Shown here: positions 15,963 to 27,810 of the stretch, in pieces
How the letters are laid out: every line of letters starts with the position of its first letter
Position numbering within the stretch: position 1 is the stretch's first letter
From: Arthrobacter sp. QXT-31
GTDB lineage: Bacteria > Actinomycetota > Actinomycetes > Actinomycetales > Micrococcaceae
DNA length: 64,000 nucleotides
Direction: 5' to 3'
NCBI RefSeq assembly: GCF_001969265.1
Contig: NZ_CP019304.1
Location: forward strand, 4,588,001 to 4,652,000
Made by a program: the position numbers and the translations under genes
The notes under the pieces: model-generated
The model's input: only the letters and a program-made list of their open reading frames with translations
The model's database searches: none
Told to the model about the DNA's origin: nothing

Positions 15963-16670
15963 TCAGCTCTCCTCAGCCAGCAGTTCCACAACGTCCTGGT
16001 TGGACAACCTGCGGAAAGCCCTCCGCGTCCCCCTGTTGCTTTCCGAACTGCGGTCCAGCAGCGCCACTTCCAAGGCCCTGGCCGGAGGATCCGGCGACTC
16101 GTTGTCCGTCGCCAGGCCCCGGACAGCGAGCCGGATCGCCGCCGCGAACGAGAGGTCGCGCTGCCAGCCGTTCTCGATCGTCCCGGACACTTTGTCCGCC
16201 TGCCCGCCCATCACAATGAAATTGTGCTCGTCCGCGATCGAGCCGTCGAAGGTGAGGCGGTACAGGTGGTCGAGGTCCTGGCTGGCACCCACCTCCGCCA
16301 CGACGAGCTCCACCTCAAACGGTTTCTGCTCGGCGGTGAAGACGGCACCCAGGCTCTGCGCGTAGACACTGGCCAGACCCCGGGCCGTGACGTCCTCGCG
16401 GTCGTAGGAATAGCCGCGGACGTCGGCGTAGCGAACCCCGGCCTGGCGGAGGCTCTCAAACTCGTTGTACTTCCCGACGGCGGCGAAGGCGATTTTGTCG
16501 TAGATTTCGCCGATCTTGTGAAGCGAGGGTGACGGGTTCTCGGCGACCAGCGCAATCCCGTCCTCGCAGCTGATCACGATCACGGACCGCCCGCGTGCGA
16601 TGCCTTTCCGTGCGAAATCCGCACGGTCCTTCATTAGCTGTTCGGGGGAGACATAAAACTGCTGAGTCAT
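15963..16670 (-). CDS. prcA: 20S proteasome alpha subunit PrcA
   Basis: This 235-residue Ntn-fold subunit makes the outer rings of the 20S proteasome. The N-terminus [27 protein letters not shown] is the alpha-type gate helix region. There is no catalytic Thr, as expected for an alpha subunit. The ATG lies one base beyond the prcB stop (TGA-T-ATG), and the stop is one base before pafA, so prcB, prcA and pafA are tightly coupled. The C-terminus ([11 protein letters not shown]) is short and acidic. Confidence 0.97.
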   Translation of the reverse strand: MTQQFYVSPEQLMKDRADFARKGIARGRSVIVISCEDGIALVAENPSPSLHKIGEIYDKIAFAAVGKYNEFESLRQAGVRYADVRGYSYDREDVTARGLASVYAQSLGAVFTAEQKPFEVELVVAEVGASQDLDHLYRLTFDGSIADEHNFIVMGGQADKVSGTIENGWQRDLSFAAAIRLAVRGLATDNESPDPPARALEVALLDRSSESNRGTRRAFRRLSNQDVVELLAEES

Positions 16671-16671
16671 A

Positions 16672-17493
16672 TCAGGCCTCCCGCCGGGCGGCAGCCCTGG
16701 ACTCGATGATGTTTCCGGCGGTGGCGGCGAGTTCGCGCTCGGAGACCCGTCGGGCCCCGGCCCGGTTTACGGTGTACACCACTGGCCATAGTTGCCGCAC
16801 GGGGTCGGGTCCGCCGGTGGCGGAGTCGTCGTCGGCTGCGTCGTAAAGCGACTCCACGGCTACGGTGATCGCGTCGTCCTCGGGCAGGTTGGGCCGCCAA
16901 AGCTTCTTCAGCGCGCCGCGGGCGAACATCGATCCGGAGCCCACGGCGTGGTGTTCCTGTTCCTCGTAGCGGCCACCGGTCACATCGTAGGAGAAGAGGC
17001 GCCCTACCCCGGCCGCAGTGTCAAAGCCGGCGAACAGCGGGACGACGGCGAGGCCCTGCAGCGCCATGGGCAGGTTGCCGCGGATCATCGCTCCCAGCCG
17101 GTTCGCCTTGCCCTCCAGGCTCAGGGATGTTCCCTCGATCTTTTCGTAGTGCTCCAGTTCCACCTGGAACAGGCGCGTCAGGTCGATCGCGATGCCTGCC
17201 GTGCCGGCTATGCCGACTACAGAGTGCTGGTCCGCGGGAAAAACTTTTTCGATATGCCGGCTGGCGATGATGTTGCCCATGGTGGCCCGGCGGTCGCCCG
17301 CCATGACGATGCCGCCGGCGTAGGTCATGGCAACAATGGTGGTGGCGTGGGGCACGGCAGGCGGCTGGCCGGTGGCCGTGCCCGTAGCGAGTGGTGCGTA
17401 TTGGGGAAGCAGGTCCGGACGGTCGCGTTGGAGATGTTCAGTGAACGACGATGTCGCGTGGGCGGCTACCTTGTTGGCTGTTGTCTCCTGCAC
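16672..17493 (-). CDS. prcB: 20S proteasome beta subunit PrcB (with propeptide)
   Basis: This 273-residue catalytic subunit has a propeptide of about 50 residues ending VPHA, followed by the mature N-terminus [11 protein letters not shown]. Thr51 becomes the nucleophile after self-cleavage. Lys in [15 protein letters not shown] context and the SGS segment ([13 protein letters not shown]) match active beta subunits. The start is a GTG at 17493, supported by AAGGAG eight nt upstream. It lies 84 bp after pup and one base before prcA, in the order pup-prcB-prcA-pafA. Confidence 0.97.
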   Translation of the reverse strand: MQETTANKVAAHATSSFTEHLQRDRPDLLPQYAPLATGTATGQPPAVPHATTIVAMTYAGGIVMAGDRRATMGNIIASRHIEKVFPADQHSVVGIAGTAGIAIDLTRLFQVELEHYEKIEGTSLSLEGKANRLGAMIRGNLPMALQGLAVVPLFAGFDTAAGVGRLFSYDVTGGRYEEQEHHAVGSGSMFARGALKKLWRPNLPEDDAITVAVESLYDAADDDSATGGPDPVRQLWPVVYTVNRAGARRVSERELAATAGNIIESRAAARREA

Positions 17494-17577
17494 TGGTGCA
17501 CTCCTTCAACGTGATGATTCGGCGGCTGTCCGGTACCTCTGGATCCCGTGCCCGGTGCGGGTGGTGTCCCTGCCGGT

Positions 17578-17778
17578 CTACTGGCCGCCCTTTTGCACGA
17601 ATGCCCGGACGAATTCCTCCGCGTTGGACTCCAGGACGCCGTCGATCTCGTCGAGGAGGTCGTCAACACCCTGAGTGGACGCGGATGCCTGTCCTTCCGC
17701 GGGCGCCGGCGGTACGGGGACCTCTTCCTCGACCTCGGTGTCGCGTGGCTGCGGCTGCTGCTGCTCCTGGCCTGCCAT
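17578..17778 (-). CDS. pup: Prokaryotic ubiquitin-like protein Pup
   Basis: This 66-residue, disordered, acidic protein ends in VQKGGQ. The C-terminal Gln means it is made in the inactive form and must be deamidated to Glu by Dop before PafA can ligate it. The helix that binds the ARC coiled coil is visible as VDDLLDEIDGVLESNAEEFV. The N-terminal part is rich in Gln, Glu and Pro, as in other Pups, and serves as the unfolding initiation tail. A strong AGGAGAAGG ribosome binding site precedes the ATG. Confidence 0.98.
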   Translation of the reverse strand: MAGQEQQQPQPRDTEVEEEVPVPPAPAEGQASASTQGVDDLLDEIDGVLESNAEEFVRAFVQKGGQ

Positions 17779-17862
17779 GTCCTTCTCCTTCTTCCAGTCC
17801 CCCGTTCCGAAGGGACATCCTGTATGCCCATATTGCCACGCAAAAGGGCTTTGCGGTGTGCT

Positions 17863-19536
17863 TTATGCCGGTGGCGGAGCGGGCGCCGATCCGAGGAGTT
17901 CCGCAAGGAACGGACCTGCCTCGCGGTGCCTGGCAAACAGCCCTCCGGTGAGCGCCTGGGTGCCGCGCAGCGGCTCCCGGGTGGGGACGCGCTGCAGCCG
18001 TCCGTAGCCGGGCACGTCGAAAATCACCGAGTCCCAGCTGGCCCCCACCACGTCCTTGCTGAAGCTGCTGACGCAGCGTCCGCGGAAGTAGGCCCGCGTG
18101 TCCGACGGCGGTTCCGTCACCGCCGCGGCGATGTCGGCGTCGTCCACGATCCGCTGCATCCGGTTCCGGGAGAGCAGACGGTAGTAGAGGCCCTTTTCGG
18201 GCCGGACGTCGGCCCACTGCAGATCCACCAGGCCCAGCCGGGCGTCATCCCACTGGAGCCCGTCGCGCTGGCGGTAGCCCTCCAGGATGGACAGCTTGGC
18301 CAGCCACTCCACGGACGTTGCGGCGGCGGCCCGGTCACTGTCGAGCTGGGTCAGGGTGGAGGCCCACCGCTCCAGCACGTCGTGCGTGTGGCCGTCGCCG
18401 TCGACCGCGTCCCCCACCCCGGTGTCCTGGGCGAGCTTGGCTGCGGCCTCGTGGTACATCCACTGCAGGTCCAGGGCCGTCACCCGGCGGCCGTCCAGGA
18501 GCCTGACCTTGGTGGTGAGCGTGGTGTCGTGGCTGATGGCCTGCAGTGCGGAAACAGGCTCGTGGACCTCGATCCGCGGCGCCAGACCCGCCTCGATCAG
18601 GCTCAGCACCATGGCGGTGGTCCCGAATTTCAGGTAGTTGGACACCTGGCTCAGGTTGGCATCGCCGATGATGACGTGCAGCCGCCGGTACTTGTCCGCT
18701 GTTGCATGCGGCTCGTCACGGGTGTTGATGATGGGGCGCCGGATGGTGGTTTCCAGCCCCACCTCCGCCTCGAAGAAGTCTGCCCGCTGGCTGATCTGGT
18801 AGCCGGGCCGGGAACTGTCCTGCCCAAGGCCCACGCGCCCGGAGCCGCAGATGATCTGCCGCGACACGAAGAACGGCGTCAGCCCGCGGACAATGTCGCC
18901 GAACGGCACGGACCGCGGCATGAGGTAGTTTTCATGCGACCCGTAGGACACTGACTTGTTGTCGGTGTTGTTCTTGTAGAGGTTGACGGCGGGCAGTTCA
19001 GTGTCGCCGGCCAGCCTGCGTACGGCGGCCAGGCCCACGAGGTCCCCGGCCGCGTCCCAGGCCACGGCCGCCGACGGGTTGGTGACCTCCGGGCTGGAGT
19101 ACTCCGGGTGGGCGTGGTCCACGTAGAGCCGCGCCCCGTTGCCGAGGACCATGTTCATCAGCAGCGAGCCGGATTCGTCCTCGCCGTCCAGCTCGAGCTC
19201 GTCGCGGCCGTAGGCAAGGGCCACGGCCTCGGCGTCCAGCACCGGCGGCTGGTCCGTCAGCTGGCTCGGGTGGGCCTGGCCGCGTTCCAGTGTCCAGCCG
19301 CGGGCGTCATGCAGCGGCTCCTCGTCCGTGTAGTCCCAGCGGGTTTCGGCGCCGCCGGCAGCCCGGAGCCGGGTGACCTGGGCGTAGGCCTGGACCACCC
19401 GGGCGGACATCATCGTGGCATTGGCGCCCGGGGCGGCCGGCGCGTGAATCCCGTATTCGGTTTCCGACCCCATGACCCGCATGGCGCCGCCGGCCGGCAG
19501 GCCCCCTCCCAGCGCTGACTCGGAGGCGGCCGTCAC
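17863..19536 (-). CDS. dop: Depupylase/deamidase of Pup, Dop
   Basis: This 557-residue paralogue of PafA deamidates the C-terminal Gln of Pup and also removes Pup from substrates. Motifs: [15 protein letters not shown] near the N-terminus, [37 protein letters not shown] and [18 protein letters not shown]. It is longer than mycobacterial Dop by about 50 residues, partly an N-terminal extension. The GTG at 19536 overlaps the arc stop (GTGA), so translation is coupled. An internal ATG at 19482 would start nearer the homology but has no ribosome binding site. Confidence 0.96.
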   Translation of the reverse strand: MTAASESALGGGLPAGGAMRVMGSETEYGIHAPAAPGANATMMSARVVQAYAQVTRLRAAGGAETRWDYTDEEPLHDARGWTLERGQAHPSQLTDQPPVLDAEAVALAYGRDELELDGEDESGSLLMNMVLGNGARLYVDHAHPEYSSPEVTNPSAAVAWDAAGDLVGLAAVRRLAGDTELPAVNLYKNNTDNKSVSYGSHENYLMPRSVPFGDIVRGLTPFFVSRQIICGSGRVGLGQDSSRPGYQISQRADFFEAEVGLETTIRRPIINTRDEPHATADKYRRLHVIIGDANLSQVSNYLKFGTTAMVLSLIEAGLAPRIEVHEPVSALQAISHDTTLTTKVRLLDGRRVTALDLQWMYHEAAAKLAQDTGVGDAVDGDGHTHDVLERWASTLTQLDSDRAAAATSVEWLAKLSILEGYRQRDGLQWDDARLGLVDLQWADVRPEKGLYYRLLSRNRMQRIVDDADIAAAVTEPPSDTRAYFRGRCVSSFSKDVVGASWDSVIFDVPGYGRLQRVPTREPLRGTQALTGGLFARHREAGPFLAELLGSAPAPPPA

Positions 19537-21272
19537 AGGTACTGGCCCGTGCTGGGCATGGTCTCGATGGATTTGCCGGGCTCCTGGCCGGCCTTGCCCT
19601 GGACGATCGTGCGGATGTACGTGATGCGCTCACCCTTCTTGCCGGAGATCCGTGCCCAGTCATCCGGGTTGGTGGTGTTGGGCATGTCCTCATGCTCGCG
19701 GAACTCATCGACGACGGCGCGCAGCAGGTGGTCGATGCGCAGGCCCTTCTGCTGTGTGGTCAGGAGGTCCTTGATGGCGTACTTCTTGGCCCGGTCCACG
19801 ACGTTCTGGACGACGGCCCCGGAGTTGAAGTCCTTGAAGTACAGCATCTCGGTGTCGCCGTTGGCGTAGGTGACTTCGAGGTACTCGTTGGACTTCTCGG
19901 TGGAGTACATGGCTTCCACCGTCCGCTGGATCATGGCGTCCATCGTCTCCTGCACATCGCCGTCGTGCTCCACCAGGTCGTCCTCGTGGAACGGCAGGTC
20001 CGGGGTGATGTACTTCTTGAAGATGTCCGCCGCGGCCTCGGCGTCGGGACGGTGGATCTTGACCTTCACGTCCAGGCGGCCCGGACGCAGGATGGCGGGG
20101 TCGATCATGTCCTCGCGGTTGGAGGCGCCGATGACAATCACGTTGTCCAGCCGCTCCACGCCGTCGATCTCACTCAGCAGCTGCGGCACAATCGTGGTTT
20201 CGACGTCGGAGGAGATGCCCGTGCCGCGGGTGCGGAAGAGCGAATCCATCTCGTCGAAGAAGACCACTACGGGGCTGCCGTCCGAGGCCTTTTCGCGTGC
20301 CCGGGAAAAGATCAGCCGGATATGCCGTTCGGTTTCGCCGACGTACTTGTCGAGGAGCTCGGGGCCCTTGATGTTGAGGAAGTAGCTCTTCAGGTCGATG
20401 TTGCCCGAGCGCTCCGCGGCGCGTGCGGCCAGGGAGTTGGCCACTGCCTTGGCGATGAGGGTCTTGCCGCAGCCCGGAGGGCCGTACAGCAGGATGCCCT
20501 TGGGGGCCTTGAGCCCGTGCTCGCGGTACAGGTCCGGATGCAGGAACGGCAGCTCGATGGCGTCCCGGATCTGTTCGATCTGCGGGCCGAGGCCGCCGAT
20601 GTCCTCATACGTGATGTCCGGGACTTCCTCCAGGACGAGGTTCTCCACCTCGGACCGCGGGACCTTTTCGAGGGCATACCCGGTGCGGGAATCGATGGAC
20701 AGGGCGTCGCCCACCCGGAGCTTCTCAGTCAGCAGCGGCCCGGCGAGCCGGATCACGCGTTCCTCGTCGGCGCGGCCGAGCACCAGTGCGCGGTCCGGGC
20801 CGAGCAGTTCCTTGAGCGTGACGAGCTCGCCCGCGCGCTCGTACCCGAGACCCGCCACCACCAGGAGCGCCTCATTGAGGAGGACCTCCTGGCCGACGGC
20901 CAGCTGGTTGATGTTGACAAGGGGGCTGATGCCGACCCGCATCTTGCGCCCGGCGTTGAAGATGTCCACCGATTCCTCGGTGGCCGCCTGGCCGCTGCCC
21001 GAAGGCTGCCGCCGGGGGTTCAGCTGGAGGATGGTGCCGAAGCTGTACGGCGGCTGCCCTTCCTGGTCCAGGGCGTTCTTCAGCCGGAGGATCTCGGCCT
21101 TGGCAGTTTCCAGCATCGCCACGAGCTTCGTGTTGTTCTGCGTGGCGGCTGCCAGTTGGCGGTCGATGTGCCTCAGCTTGTCCCGAAGGATATTGACCTG
21201 CCGGTCAGCGACAGACAGTTCGTTGGCGCCCGCCTGTTCAGCCGGCGTAGGTACGGAGTCATTGTTCTCCAT
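19533..21272 (-). CDS. arc: Proteasome-associated AAA ATPase ARC (Mpa)
   Basis: This 579-residue hexameric unfoldase has an N-terminal coiled coil (about residues 20-75) that captures Pup, a tandem OB interdomain (about 80-230), and an AAA module with Walker A GPPGCGKT near residues 265-272 and Walker [12 protein letters not shown]. The extreme C-terminus is GQYL, with the penultimate Tyr needed to dock on the PrcA ring and open its gate. It heads the pupylation gene set, with dop overlapping its stop codon by four bases. Confidence 0.97.
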   Translation of the reverse strand: MENNDSVPTPAEQAGANELSVADRQVNILRDKLRHIDRQLAAATQNNTKLVAMLETAKAEILRLKNALDQEGQPPYSFGTILQLNPRRQPSGSGQAATEESVDIFNAGRKMRVGISPLVNINQLAVGQEVLLNEALLVVAGLGYERAGELVTLKELLGPDRALVLGRADEERVIRLAGPLLTEKLRVGDALSIDSRTGYALEKVPRSEVENLVLEEVPDITYEDIGGLGPQIEQIRDAIELPFLHPDLYREHGLKAPKGILLYGPPGCGKTLIAKAVANSLAARAAERSGNIDLKSYFLNIKGPELLDKYVGETERHIRLIFSRAREKASDGSPVVVFFDEMDSLFRTRGTGISSDVETTIVPQLLSEIDGVERLDNVIVIGASNREDMIDPAILRPGRLDVKVKIHRPDAEAAADIFKKYITPDLPFHEDDLVEHDGDVQETMDAMIQRTVEAMYSTEKSNEYLEVTYANGDTEMLYFKDFNSGAVVQNVVDRAKKYAIKDLLTTQQKGLRIDHLLRAVVDEFREHEDMPNTTNPDDWARISGKKGERITYIRTIVQGKAGQEPGKSIETMPSTGQYL

Positions 21273-21354
21273 GATGGATCAGCCCCTTCCTGCGCTTCTA
21301 TTAAGACGATAGCTCCTAGTCGGCGCGGAAAGCTGACGACATCCGAAATACGGA

Positions 21355-22503
<1,149 letters not shown>

Positions 22504-22551
22504 TCATGACCGGCACGTAACTCTACCGGTTCCGGCCCGGCCGGCGCGTGT

Positions 22552-23733
22552 TTAGCGGGGCGCCTTGCCTGTTATGGCCGTCACCACGGTGGACTGCCGG
22601 AGCAGGCCGGTGACCCTGCCGTTGTGGTCAATCACCGCGTAGTCGTGTCCTTCGAGCTGCGCCAGGTACTGCAGCAGCTCCTGGCCCTTGGACCATTCCG
22701 GCACGTAGGCGCCGGCACCGAGCGGATACGCCACGGCCCGGGCTGGGGTGGATCCGGCGACGCCGGCAGGCACGGTGGCCAGGGCGGCCGGGTCCACCAC
22801 GCTGCTGGGCCTGCCGTCCGGAGCGCAGAGCACGACGGCGGTCCGCCCTCCGGCTGCCTGAAGGATGTCGCTGACGCTGCCCATTTCGGAAAGGCCCACG
22901 GCGGGTTCAGCCAGCGCTGCGGCACTCACCAGATGCAGGCGGCCGCGCAGGCGGCCCTGCTGGATCGACGCCGAGGCGCCCATCCACAGGAACCCGCCGA
23001 CCAGGATGGTGATGAGCAGCATGCTGGTGTCCGGGACGTTTCCGCTGAGCAACGGGCGGGCGACGAACCACAGGCCAAGGGCGATGACGATGATGCGCCC
23101 GCCCCAGCCCGCAGCGATGGTGCCTTTGGCATGGCTGCCGGTGGCCTTCCAGACTGCGGATTCCACCAGGCGGCCGCCGTCCAGCGGCAGGCCCGGCAGT
23201 ACGTTGAAGATGCCGATCACGAGGTTCGCCCAGAAGAAGATGTTCAGGAGGGTGTCGGCCACGCCGGACAGTCCGCCCGCGGAGATCACCAGCCAGGCTG
23301 CCCCGGCGAGCACAAAGTTGGCGGCGGGGCCGGCCATGGCCACCAGCACCGACCGTCCGGGGGTGGCGGTGAAACTTTCAAACTGGGTGTGGCCGCCCCA
23401 CAGGTTCAGCACGATTTTCTCGCTGGGCCAGCCGTAGATTTTGGCCGTCAGGGCGTGCGCGAGCTCATGGACAAGCACCGACAGCAGGAGCAGCAGTGCG
23501 TAGGCGAAGGCCACGTAGTACGCGCCGATGCCCAGGGACGGGGTGCCGTGCTGCAGGACCGGCCCGTAAACAATCACCGTGAAGGCGGCGATGATGAACC
23601 AGGAGTAGGCCAGGACAATGGGAATGCCTGCGATCCGGCCGAGCGGGATACCCTCCCGGCGGTTGTTCTGTGACTGCCGGTTCGGCGGCTGCCTGTCTGA
23701 GGTCTGCTGACCGGATCCCGCGGGATCAGACAC
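22552..23733 (-). CDS. M50 site-2-protease-like membrane metalloprotease with CBS domain
   Basis: This 393-residue multi-TM protein has the zinc motif HELAH at about residues 88-92 and the third-ligand motif LPGLPLDGGRL in a later helix. The C-terminal 130 residues form a CBS-type regulatory region (EMGSVSDILQAAGG, HDYAVIDHNGRVTGLLRQ). This is the Rip3/SpoIVFB-like M50B layout, cutting substrates inside the membrane. Its substrate is unknown. The GTG start is preceded by AGGAG. The HAD phosphatase gene ends 12 bp upstream on the same strand. Confidence 0.92.
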   Translation of the reverse strand: MSDPAGSGQQTSDRQPPNRQSQNNRREGIPLGRIAGIPIVLAYSWFIIAAFTVIVYGPVLQHGTPSLGIGAYYVAFAYALLLLLSVLVHELAHALTAKIYGWPSEKIVLNLWGGHTQFESFTATPGRSVLVAMAGPAANFVLAGAAWLVISAGGLSGVADTLLNIFFWANLVIGIFNVLPGLPLDGGRLVESAVWKATGSHAKGTIAAGWGGRIIVIALGLWFVARPLLSGNVPDTSMLLITILVGGFLWMGASASIQQGRLRGRLHLVSAAALAEPAVGLSEMGSVSDILQAAGGRTAVVLCAPDGRPSSVVDPAALATVPAGVAGSTPARAVAYPLGAGAYVPEWSKGQELLQYLAQLEGHDYAVIDHNGRVTGLLRQSTVVTAITGKAPR

Positions 23734-23745
23734 GTTCCGGGCTCC

Positions 23746-24474
23746 TTAGTTGATGTTCTCGAAAGTTGCCGCCGGTTCGCCCGCCCCGAGGCGGAGCCTG
23801 ACCAGGTCCTCCAGTTCGGCGACCGTGCGCTCCGCGAGGGAATCCCAGATGGCCCTGCGCGGATCGTCCGGCAGCGGCACGAGGTGCGGAACGGCCACGG
23901 TCACCGCGCCCGATGCCACGGCCGCGGCAACGCCCGGTGCCGAGTCCTCCAGCGCCACGCAGTGGTCGGCGGTGAGCCCGGGTTCCTGCTGTTTCAGCAG
24001 TTCCATGGCCTTGAGGTACGCCTCCGGGTGCGGCTTGCCCTTGGTTACGGTGTCGCCGGTAACGATGAACTCAAAGTAGGGACGGGGAAGGCTCGCCACA
24101 ATCTCGCGGGCCAGTGGTGCCTCTGACATGGTCACAAGGGCACAACGGACGCCCGCGCTGAAAAGTTCGTCCAGCAGTTCCCGGGCGCCCGGACGCCACG
24201 GCACGTTCTCCCGGACGCGGCTGATGACCTGGGCAGTGAGGGTATCGATGATTTCGCGGATCTCCAGGCGCACGCCCGCGCGCTGGAGGATTCCGGCGGA
24301 ATGGACAAGTGACTGCCCCACGAGCTGCATGGCCTGTTCGTGCGACCACGTCCCGCCGTAGGCCTCGACAAGCTTGTGTTCGGCTTCGATCCAGTACGGT
24401 TCCGTGTCGACGATGGTGCCGTCCATGTCCCATAAAACGGCTTTGAGCAAGGGCTGAGCGGCGGCAGATTCCAT
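23746..24474 (-). CDS. HAD-family hydrolase (beta-phosphoglucomutase-like phosphatase)
   Basis: This 242-residue HAD hydrolase has motif I LWDMDGTIVDTEP, a helical cap, motif II (CALVTMSEAPL), motif III Lys in VTKGKPHPEAY and motif IV VALEDSAPGVAAA. It acts on a small phosphorylated substrate that cannot be identified from sequence. The frame is open upstream to 24558, but the ATG at 24474 sits seven nt behind a TAGAGT box, the leaderless pattern, and homology begins there. It is divergent from the PAC2 gene. Confidence 0.9.
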   Translation of the reverse strand: MESAAAQPLLKAVLWDMDGTIVDTEPYWIEAEHKLVEAYGGTWSHEQAMQLVGQSLVHSAGILQRAGVRLEIREIIDTLTAQVISRVRENVPWRPGARELLDELFSAGVRCALVTMSEAPLAREIVASLPRPYFEFIVTGDTVTKGKPHPEAYLKAMELLKQQEPGLTADHCVALEDSAPGVAAAVASGAVTVAVPHLVPLPDDPRRAIWDSLAERTVAELEDLVRLRLGAGEPAATFENIN

Positions 24475-24638
24475 GCTTTCCACTCTACCGGGCCGCCCGG
24501 CGGTGCCCTTCCGCACGTCCCCGGCGTACGCCGTCGGCGAATATCCGCTCCCCCGCATGGCGGCGATGAAGGGTTTTGTTCGGAACTGCGGCGGTTCGCA
24601 CTATGCAACAGCAACGCTTGTGGACGTAGGGTGAAGGG

Positions 24639-25544
24639 ATGAACAGCTTCGACGGAGACACCAACGAACCGGGCACCGCGCCTGAGACGGAGCAGCTGCT
24701 GCAGCCTGTTCCGGAGGGCCAGCGTATAACTGTGATGCTGGCTGCGTTCGAGGGCTGGAATGACGCGGGGGAAGCCGCCAGTGATGCGCTCCGTTACCTC
24801 AATAAACTGTGGGGCGGGAAGAAGGTCGCGTCCATAGACGCCGACGAGTATTACGACTTCCAGTTCACCCGGCCCACGGTCCGCCGCACGGCATCCGGCG
24901 AACGCAAGATCAAGTGGCCGTCCACGCGGATCTACAAGGCCAGTGCTCCCGGCACCAACGTGGATGTGATTTTCATCCAGGGAACCGAGCCGTCCTACAA
25001 GTGGCGTGCCTATACGGCGGAACTGCTGGTCCACGCCGAGGCGCTGCACGTCGACTACGTGGTCCTGGTGGGCGCCCTGCTCGCGGATGTGCCGCATAGC
25101 CGCCCCATCCCCGTCAGCACGTCCACCGACGATGGTGCGCTGCGGGAGCGGCTGAACCTTGAAGCCTCGCAGTATGAAGGTCCCGTGGGGATCGTGGGCG
25201 TGCTGTCCGAGGTATCCCTGCTCGCCGGCATCCCCACCGTTTCGCTATGGGCGGCCGTGCCGCACTACGTGGCCCAGGCCCCGTCGCCCAAGGCGCAGCT
25301 GGCGCTCCTGCACCGGATCGAGGAACTGCTCCAGGTTCCACTGGACACGCACGAACTGGCCGAGGAGGCCGAGGCATGGGAGCGCGGCGTCAACGAACTG
25401 GCCACCGAGGATCCCGAAATCGCCGCCTATGTCAGGCAGCTGGAGGAAGCGAAAGACACGGCGGACCTGCCAGAGGCCAGCGGTGAATCCATTGCCCGCG
25501 AGTTTGAGCGCTACCTGAAGCGGCGCGGCAAGGACAAGCCTTAG
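24639..25544 (+). CDS. PAC2-family protein (proteasome assembly chaperone 2 superfamily)
   Basis: This 301-residue protein matches the actinobacterial PAC2 family: GQRITVMLAAFEGWNDAGEAASDALRYL at the start, the WPSTRIYKA segment, and YVVLVGALLADVPHSRP-type core strands. The family shares a fold with the eukaryotic proteasome chaperone PAC2, but its bacterial role is not established. It lies about 3.4 kb upstream of arc. The ATG at 24639 follows TAGGGT by six nt. The C-terminal 50 residues are acidic and helical. Confidence 0.9.
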   Translation: MNSFDGDTNEPGTAPETEQLLQPVPEGQRITVMLAAFEGWNDAGEAASDALRYLNKLWGGKKVASIDADEYYDFQFTRPTVRRTASGERKIKWPSTRIYKASAPGTNVDVIFIQGTEPSYKWRAYTAELLVHAEALHVDYVVLVGALLADVPHSRPIPVSTSTDDGALRERLNLEASQYEGPVGIVGVLSEVSLLAGIPTVSLWAAVPHYVAQAPSPKAQLALLHRIEELLQVPLDTHELAEEAEAWERGVNELATEDPEIAAYVRQLEEAKDTADLPEASGESIAREFERYLKRRGKDKP

Positions 25545-25564
25545 CCGTTAGCGCCGCCGTTTCA

Positions 25565-25616
25565 ACGGTTCCCTGCCCGCGCGACGTTGCGGAATGTCGT
25601 GCGGGCAGGAAACCGT
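25565..25616. terminator. Bidirectional terminator between PAC2 gene and mshC
   Basis: Long inverted repeat: ACGGTTCCCTGCCCGC (25565-25580) pairs with GCGGGCAGGAAACCGT (25601-25616) with one mismatch; inner CGAC/GTCG pairing extends the stem. It lies between two convergent genes. Confidence 0.9.
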
Positions 25617-25626
25617 CTGCGGGGTG

Positions 25627-26910
25627 TTAAAGTTCGACGCCGAGAAGTGCGTTGACTGCGTCGCGCACCAGGGTTCGGTCTGCTTCGGAGGTGGTGCTGC
25701 CGGCTGTGCCGCTAAGCGCGTCCTCAGCCCACCTGTCGACGGCGGCCAGCGCCGCGGGTGCGTCCAGATCGTCGGCCAGGGCCTCCCGCATCTGTGAAAC
25801 CAGTTCCGTAGCCGTTCCAGCGGGTGCCGCGGCGAGGGCGGAACGCCACCGTTCGAGGCGCGCCTTGGCCTGCTCGAAGCCTTCGGCGGTCCATGACCAG
25901 TCGGAGCGGTAGTGGTGCGCCAGGATGGCCAGGCGGATGGCGGCCGGCTCTTCGCCGGCAGCGCGCAACTGGGAGACCAGAACCAGGTTGCCCTTGGACT
26001 TGGACATCTTTTCGCCGTCCAGTCCCACCATGCCGGCGTGGGCGAAGTGTTCGGCAAGCGGAACGCCGGAGAGCGAGTAGGCGTGTCCGGCACCCATCTC
26101 GTGGTGCGGGAAGACCAGGTCCGAGCCCCCGCCCTGCACGGTGAAGGGGGCGGGCAGGTACTTCTGGGCGATGACCGTGCACTCGATGTGCCAGCCGGGG
26201 CGGCCCTCCCCCAGCTCGCCGCCGGGCCAGCTGGGCTCACCGTCACGCGCCACGCGCCACAGCAGCGGGTCGAGGGCCTGGCGCTTGCCTGCCCGGCCGG
26301 GGTCGCCGCCCCGTTCGGCAAACAGTTCCAGCATCTCGGCTTCCGGCAGCCCGGAGATCGCTCCCAAGGTCCAGGCGTCGACGCCGACGGCGTGCTTGCC
26401 GGCGGCTTCGACGTCGTAATAAACGTCTCCGTCCGGCTCGCCTGCGGTGCCGTTGACCCGGTACGCCAGCCCCTGGTGGAGGAGCCGTTCAATCGCGGGC
26501 ACGATCAGCGGCATGGCTTCGACGGCGCCCACGTAGTGGTCGGGGGCGATGACGTTGAGGGCTTCCATGTCGGTGCGGAAAAGTTCGATTTGGCTTTCTG
26601 CCAGCTCCCGCCAGTCAACGCCCGTGGCCTCGGCGCGCTCCAGCAGCGGGTCATCGACGTCGGTGACGTTCTGGACGTACGCAACCTTCTGGCCGCCGTC
26701 GCGCCAGGCACGGTTCAGCAGGTCGAACGCGACATAGCTGGCGGCATGGCCCATATGGGTCGCGTCATACGGGGTGATCCCGCAGACATACATCGACTTG
26801 TTGCCGTCGGCGTTGAGGGCTACGGCGCGGTCTTCGGTGGTGTCAAACAGCCGGAGCGCGGGCATTTCCCCGGGCAGGACAGGCACGGGGCGGGAGATCC
26901 AGGACTTCAC
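25627..26910 (-). CDS. mshC: Cysteine:GlcN-Ins ligase MshC (mycothiol biosynthesis)
   Basis: This 427-residue class I tRNA-synthetase-like enzyme joins cysteine to GlcN-inositol with ATP, the fourth step of mycothiol synthesis. It has the cysteinyl-tRNA-synthetase-type zinc Cys in [17 protein letters not shown] (including a HIGH-like element) and the KMSKS loop as [10 protein letters not shown]. The start is a GTG at 26910, matching the length and N-terminus of known MshC; a TAGGCT box lies six nt upstream. It shows that this organism makes mycothiol rather than relying on glutathione. Confidence 0.95.
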   Translation of the reverse strand: MKSWISRPVPVLPGEMPALRLFDTTEDRAVALNADGNKSMYVCGITPYDATHMGHAASYVAFDLLNRAWRDGGQKVAYVQNVTDVDDPLLERAEATGVDWRELAESQIELFRTDMEALNVIAPDHYVGAVEAMPLIVPAIERLLHQGLAYRVNGTAGEPDGDVYYDVEAAGKHAVGVDAWTLGAISGLPEAEMLELFAERGGDPGRAGKRQALDPLLWRVARDGEPSWPGGELGEGRPGWHIECTVIAQKYLPAPFTVQGGGSDLVFPHHEMGAGHAYSLSGVPLAEHFAHAGMVGLDGEKMSKSKGNLVLVSQLRAAGEEPAAIRLAILAHHYRSDWSWTAEGFEQAKARLERWRSALAAAPAGTATELVSQMREALADDLDAPAALAAVDRWAEDALSGTAGSTTSEADRTLVRDAVNALLGVEL

Positions 26911-26925
26911 AGACCAAGCCTAGTG

Positions 26926-27759
26926 CTAGGCGCTGATGACATTGAAACCGAGTAGCAGGTACAGGGCAAGGCCCAGGAAGATGCGGTACCAGACGAACAG
27001 CCGGTAGCTGCGCGTCGAGATGAACTTCAGGAACCAGCCGATGATGACGTATCCGATGACGAACGCGATGGCCGTTGCCAGGGCCGTCTCCCCCAGGCCG
27101 TAGGGGCCGCTGACCCCGTCCTTGGTTGCCACTTTGAACAGCTGGTAGAGGCCGCTGCCGAAGACTGCGGGGATGGCCAGCAGAAAGGAGTAGCGGGCGG
27201 CGGCCTCGCGGGTGTAGCCCATGAGGAGCCCGGCGGTGATGGTGCCGCCGGAGCGTGAAACACCCGGAATCAGTGCCATGGCCTGGGCGAAGCCGTAGAG
27301 AATGCCGTGCTTGTAGGTGAGCCTGGAAAGGTCCCGGTCCTGTTTGCCGACGGCGTCGGCCACGGCGAGGATCAGGCCGAAGACGATAAGCATCGTGGCC
27401 ACGATCCACAGGCTGCGGAGGACGGATTCGATCTGGTCCTGGAACAGCAGGCCCAGGACGATGATGGGCAGGCTGCCCAGGATCACCAGCCAGCCCATGC
27501 GGGCGTCCGGGTCCTCGCGCGGGACCCGTCCGGTCAGTGAGCCGAACCAGGCCTTCACGATCCGGACGATGTCGCGCCAGAAGTAGACAATGACGGCGGT
27601 CTCCGTGCCGAGCTGCGTGATGGCAGTAAAGGCAGCACCGGGGTCCGCCGCATTAGGCAGGAAGGAGCCCACAATCCGGAGGTGGGCGCTTGATGAAATA
27701 GGTAGGAATTCGGTCAGTCCCTGCACAAGACCCAGCAGGGCCGCTTCAATCCAGTTCAC
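26926..27759 (-). CDS. uppP: Undecaprenyl-diphosphatase UppP (BacA)
   Basis: This 277-residue, multi-TM enzyme recycles undecaprenyl diphosphate to the monophosphate for cell-wall synthesis. Family motifs are intact: [18 protein letters not shown] (catalytic Glu region) and [16 protein letters not shown] (Arg/Ser motif). The GTG start at 27759 lies seven nt after TAGGGT. It is followed by mshC after 15 bp and is divergent from the aldo/keto reductase gene. Confidence 0.96.
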   Translation of the reverse strand: MNWIEAALLGLVQGLTEFLPISSSAHLRIVGSFLPNAADPGAAFTAITQLGTETAVIVYFWRDIVRIVKAWFGSLTGRVPREDPDARMGWLVILGSLPIIVLGLLFQDQIESVLRSLWIVATMLIVFGLILAVADAVGKQDRDLSRLTYKHGILYGFAQAMALIPGVSRSGGTITAGLLMGYTREAAARYSFLLAIPAVFGSGLYQLFKVATKDGVSGPYGLGETALATAIAFVIGYVIIGWFLKFISTRSYRLFVWYRIFLGLALYLLLGFNVISA

Positions 27760-27810
27760 GCTAACGACCCTACGTCATGGTGGGGGTGGTTTCCCCGTAA
27801 GCTAGCTGCT

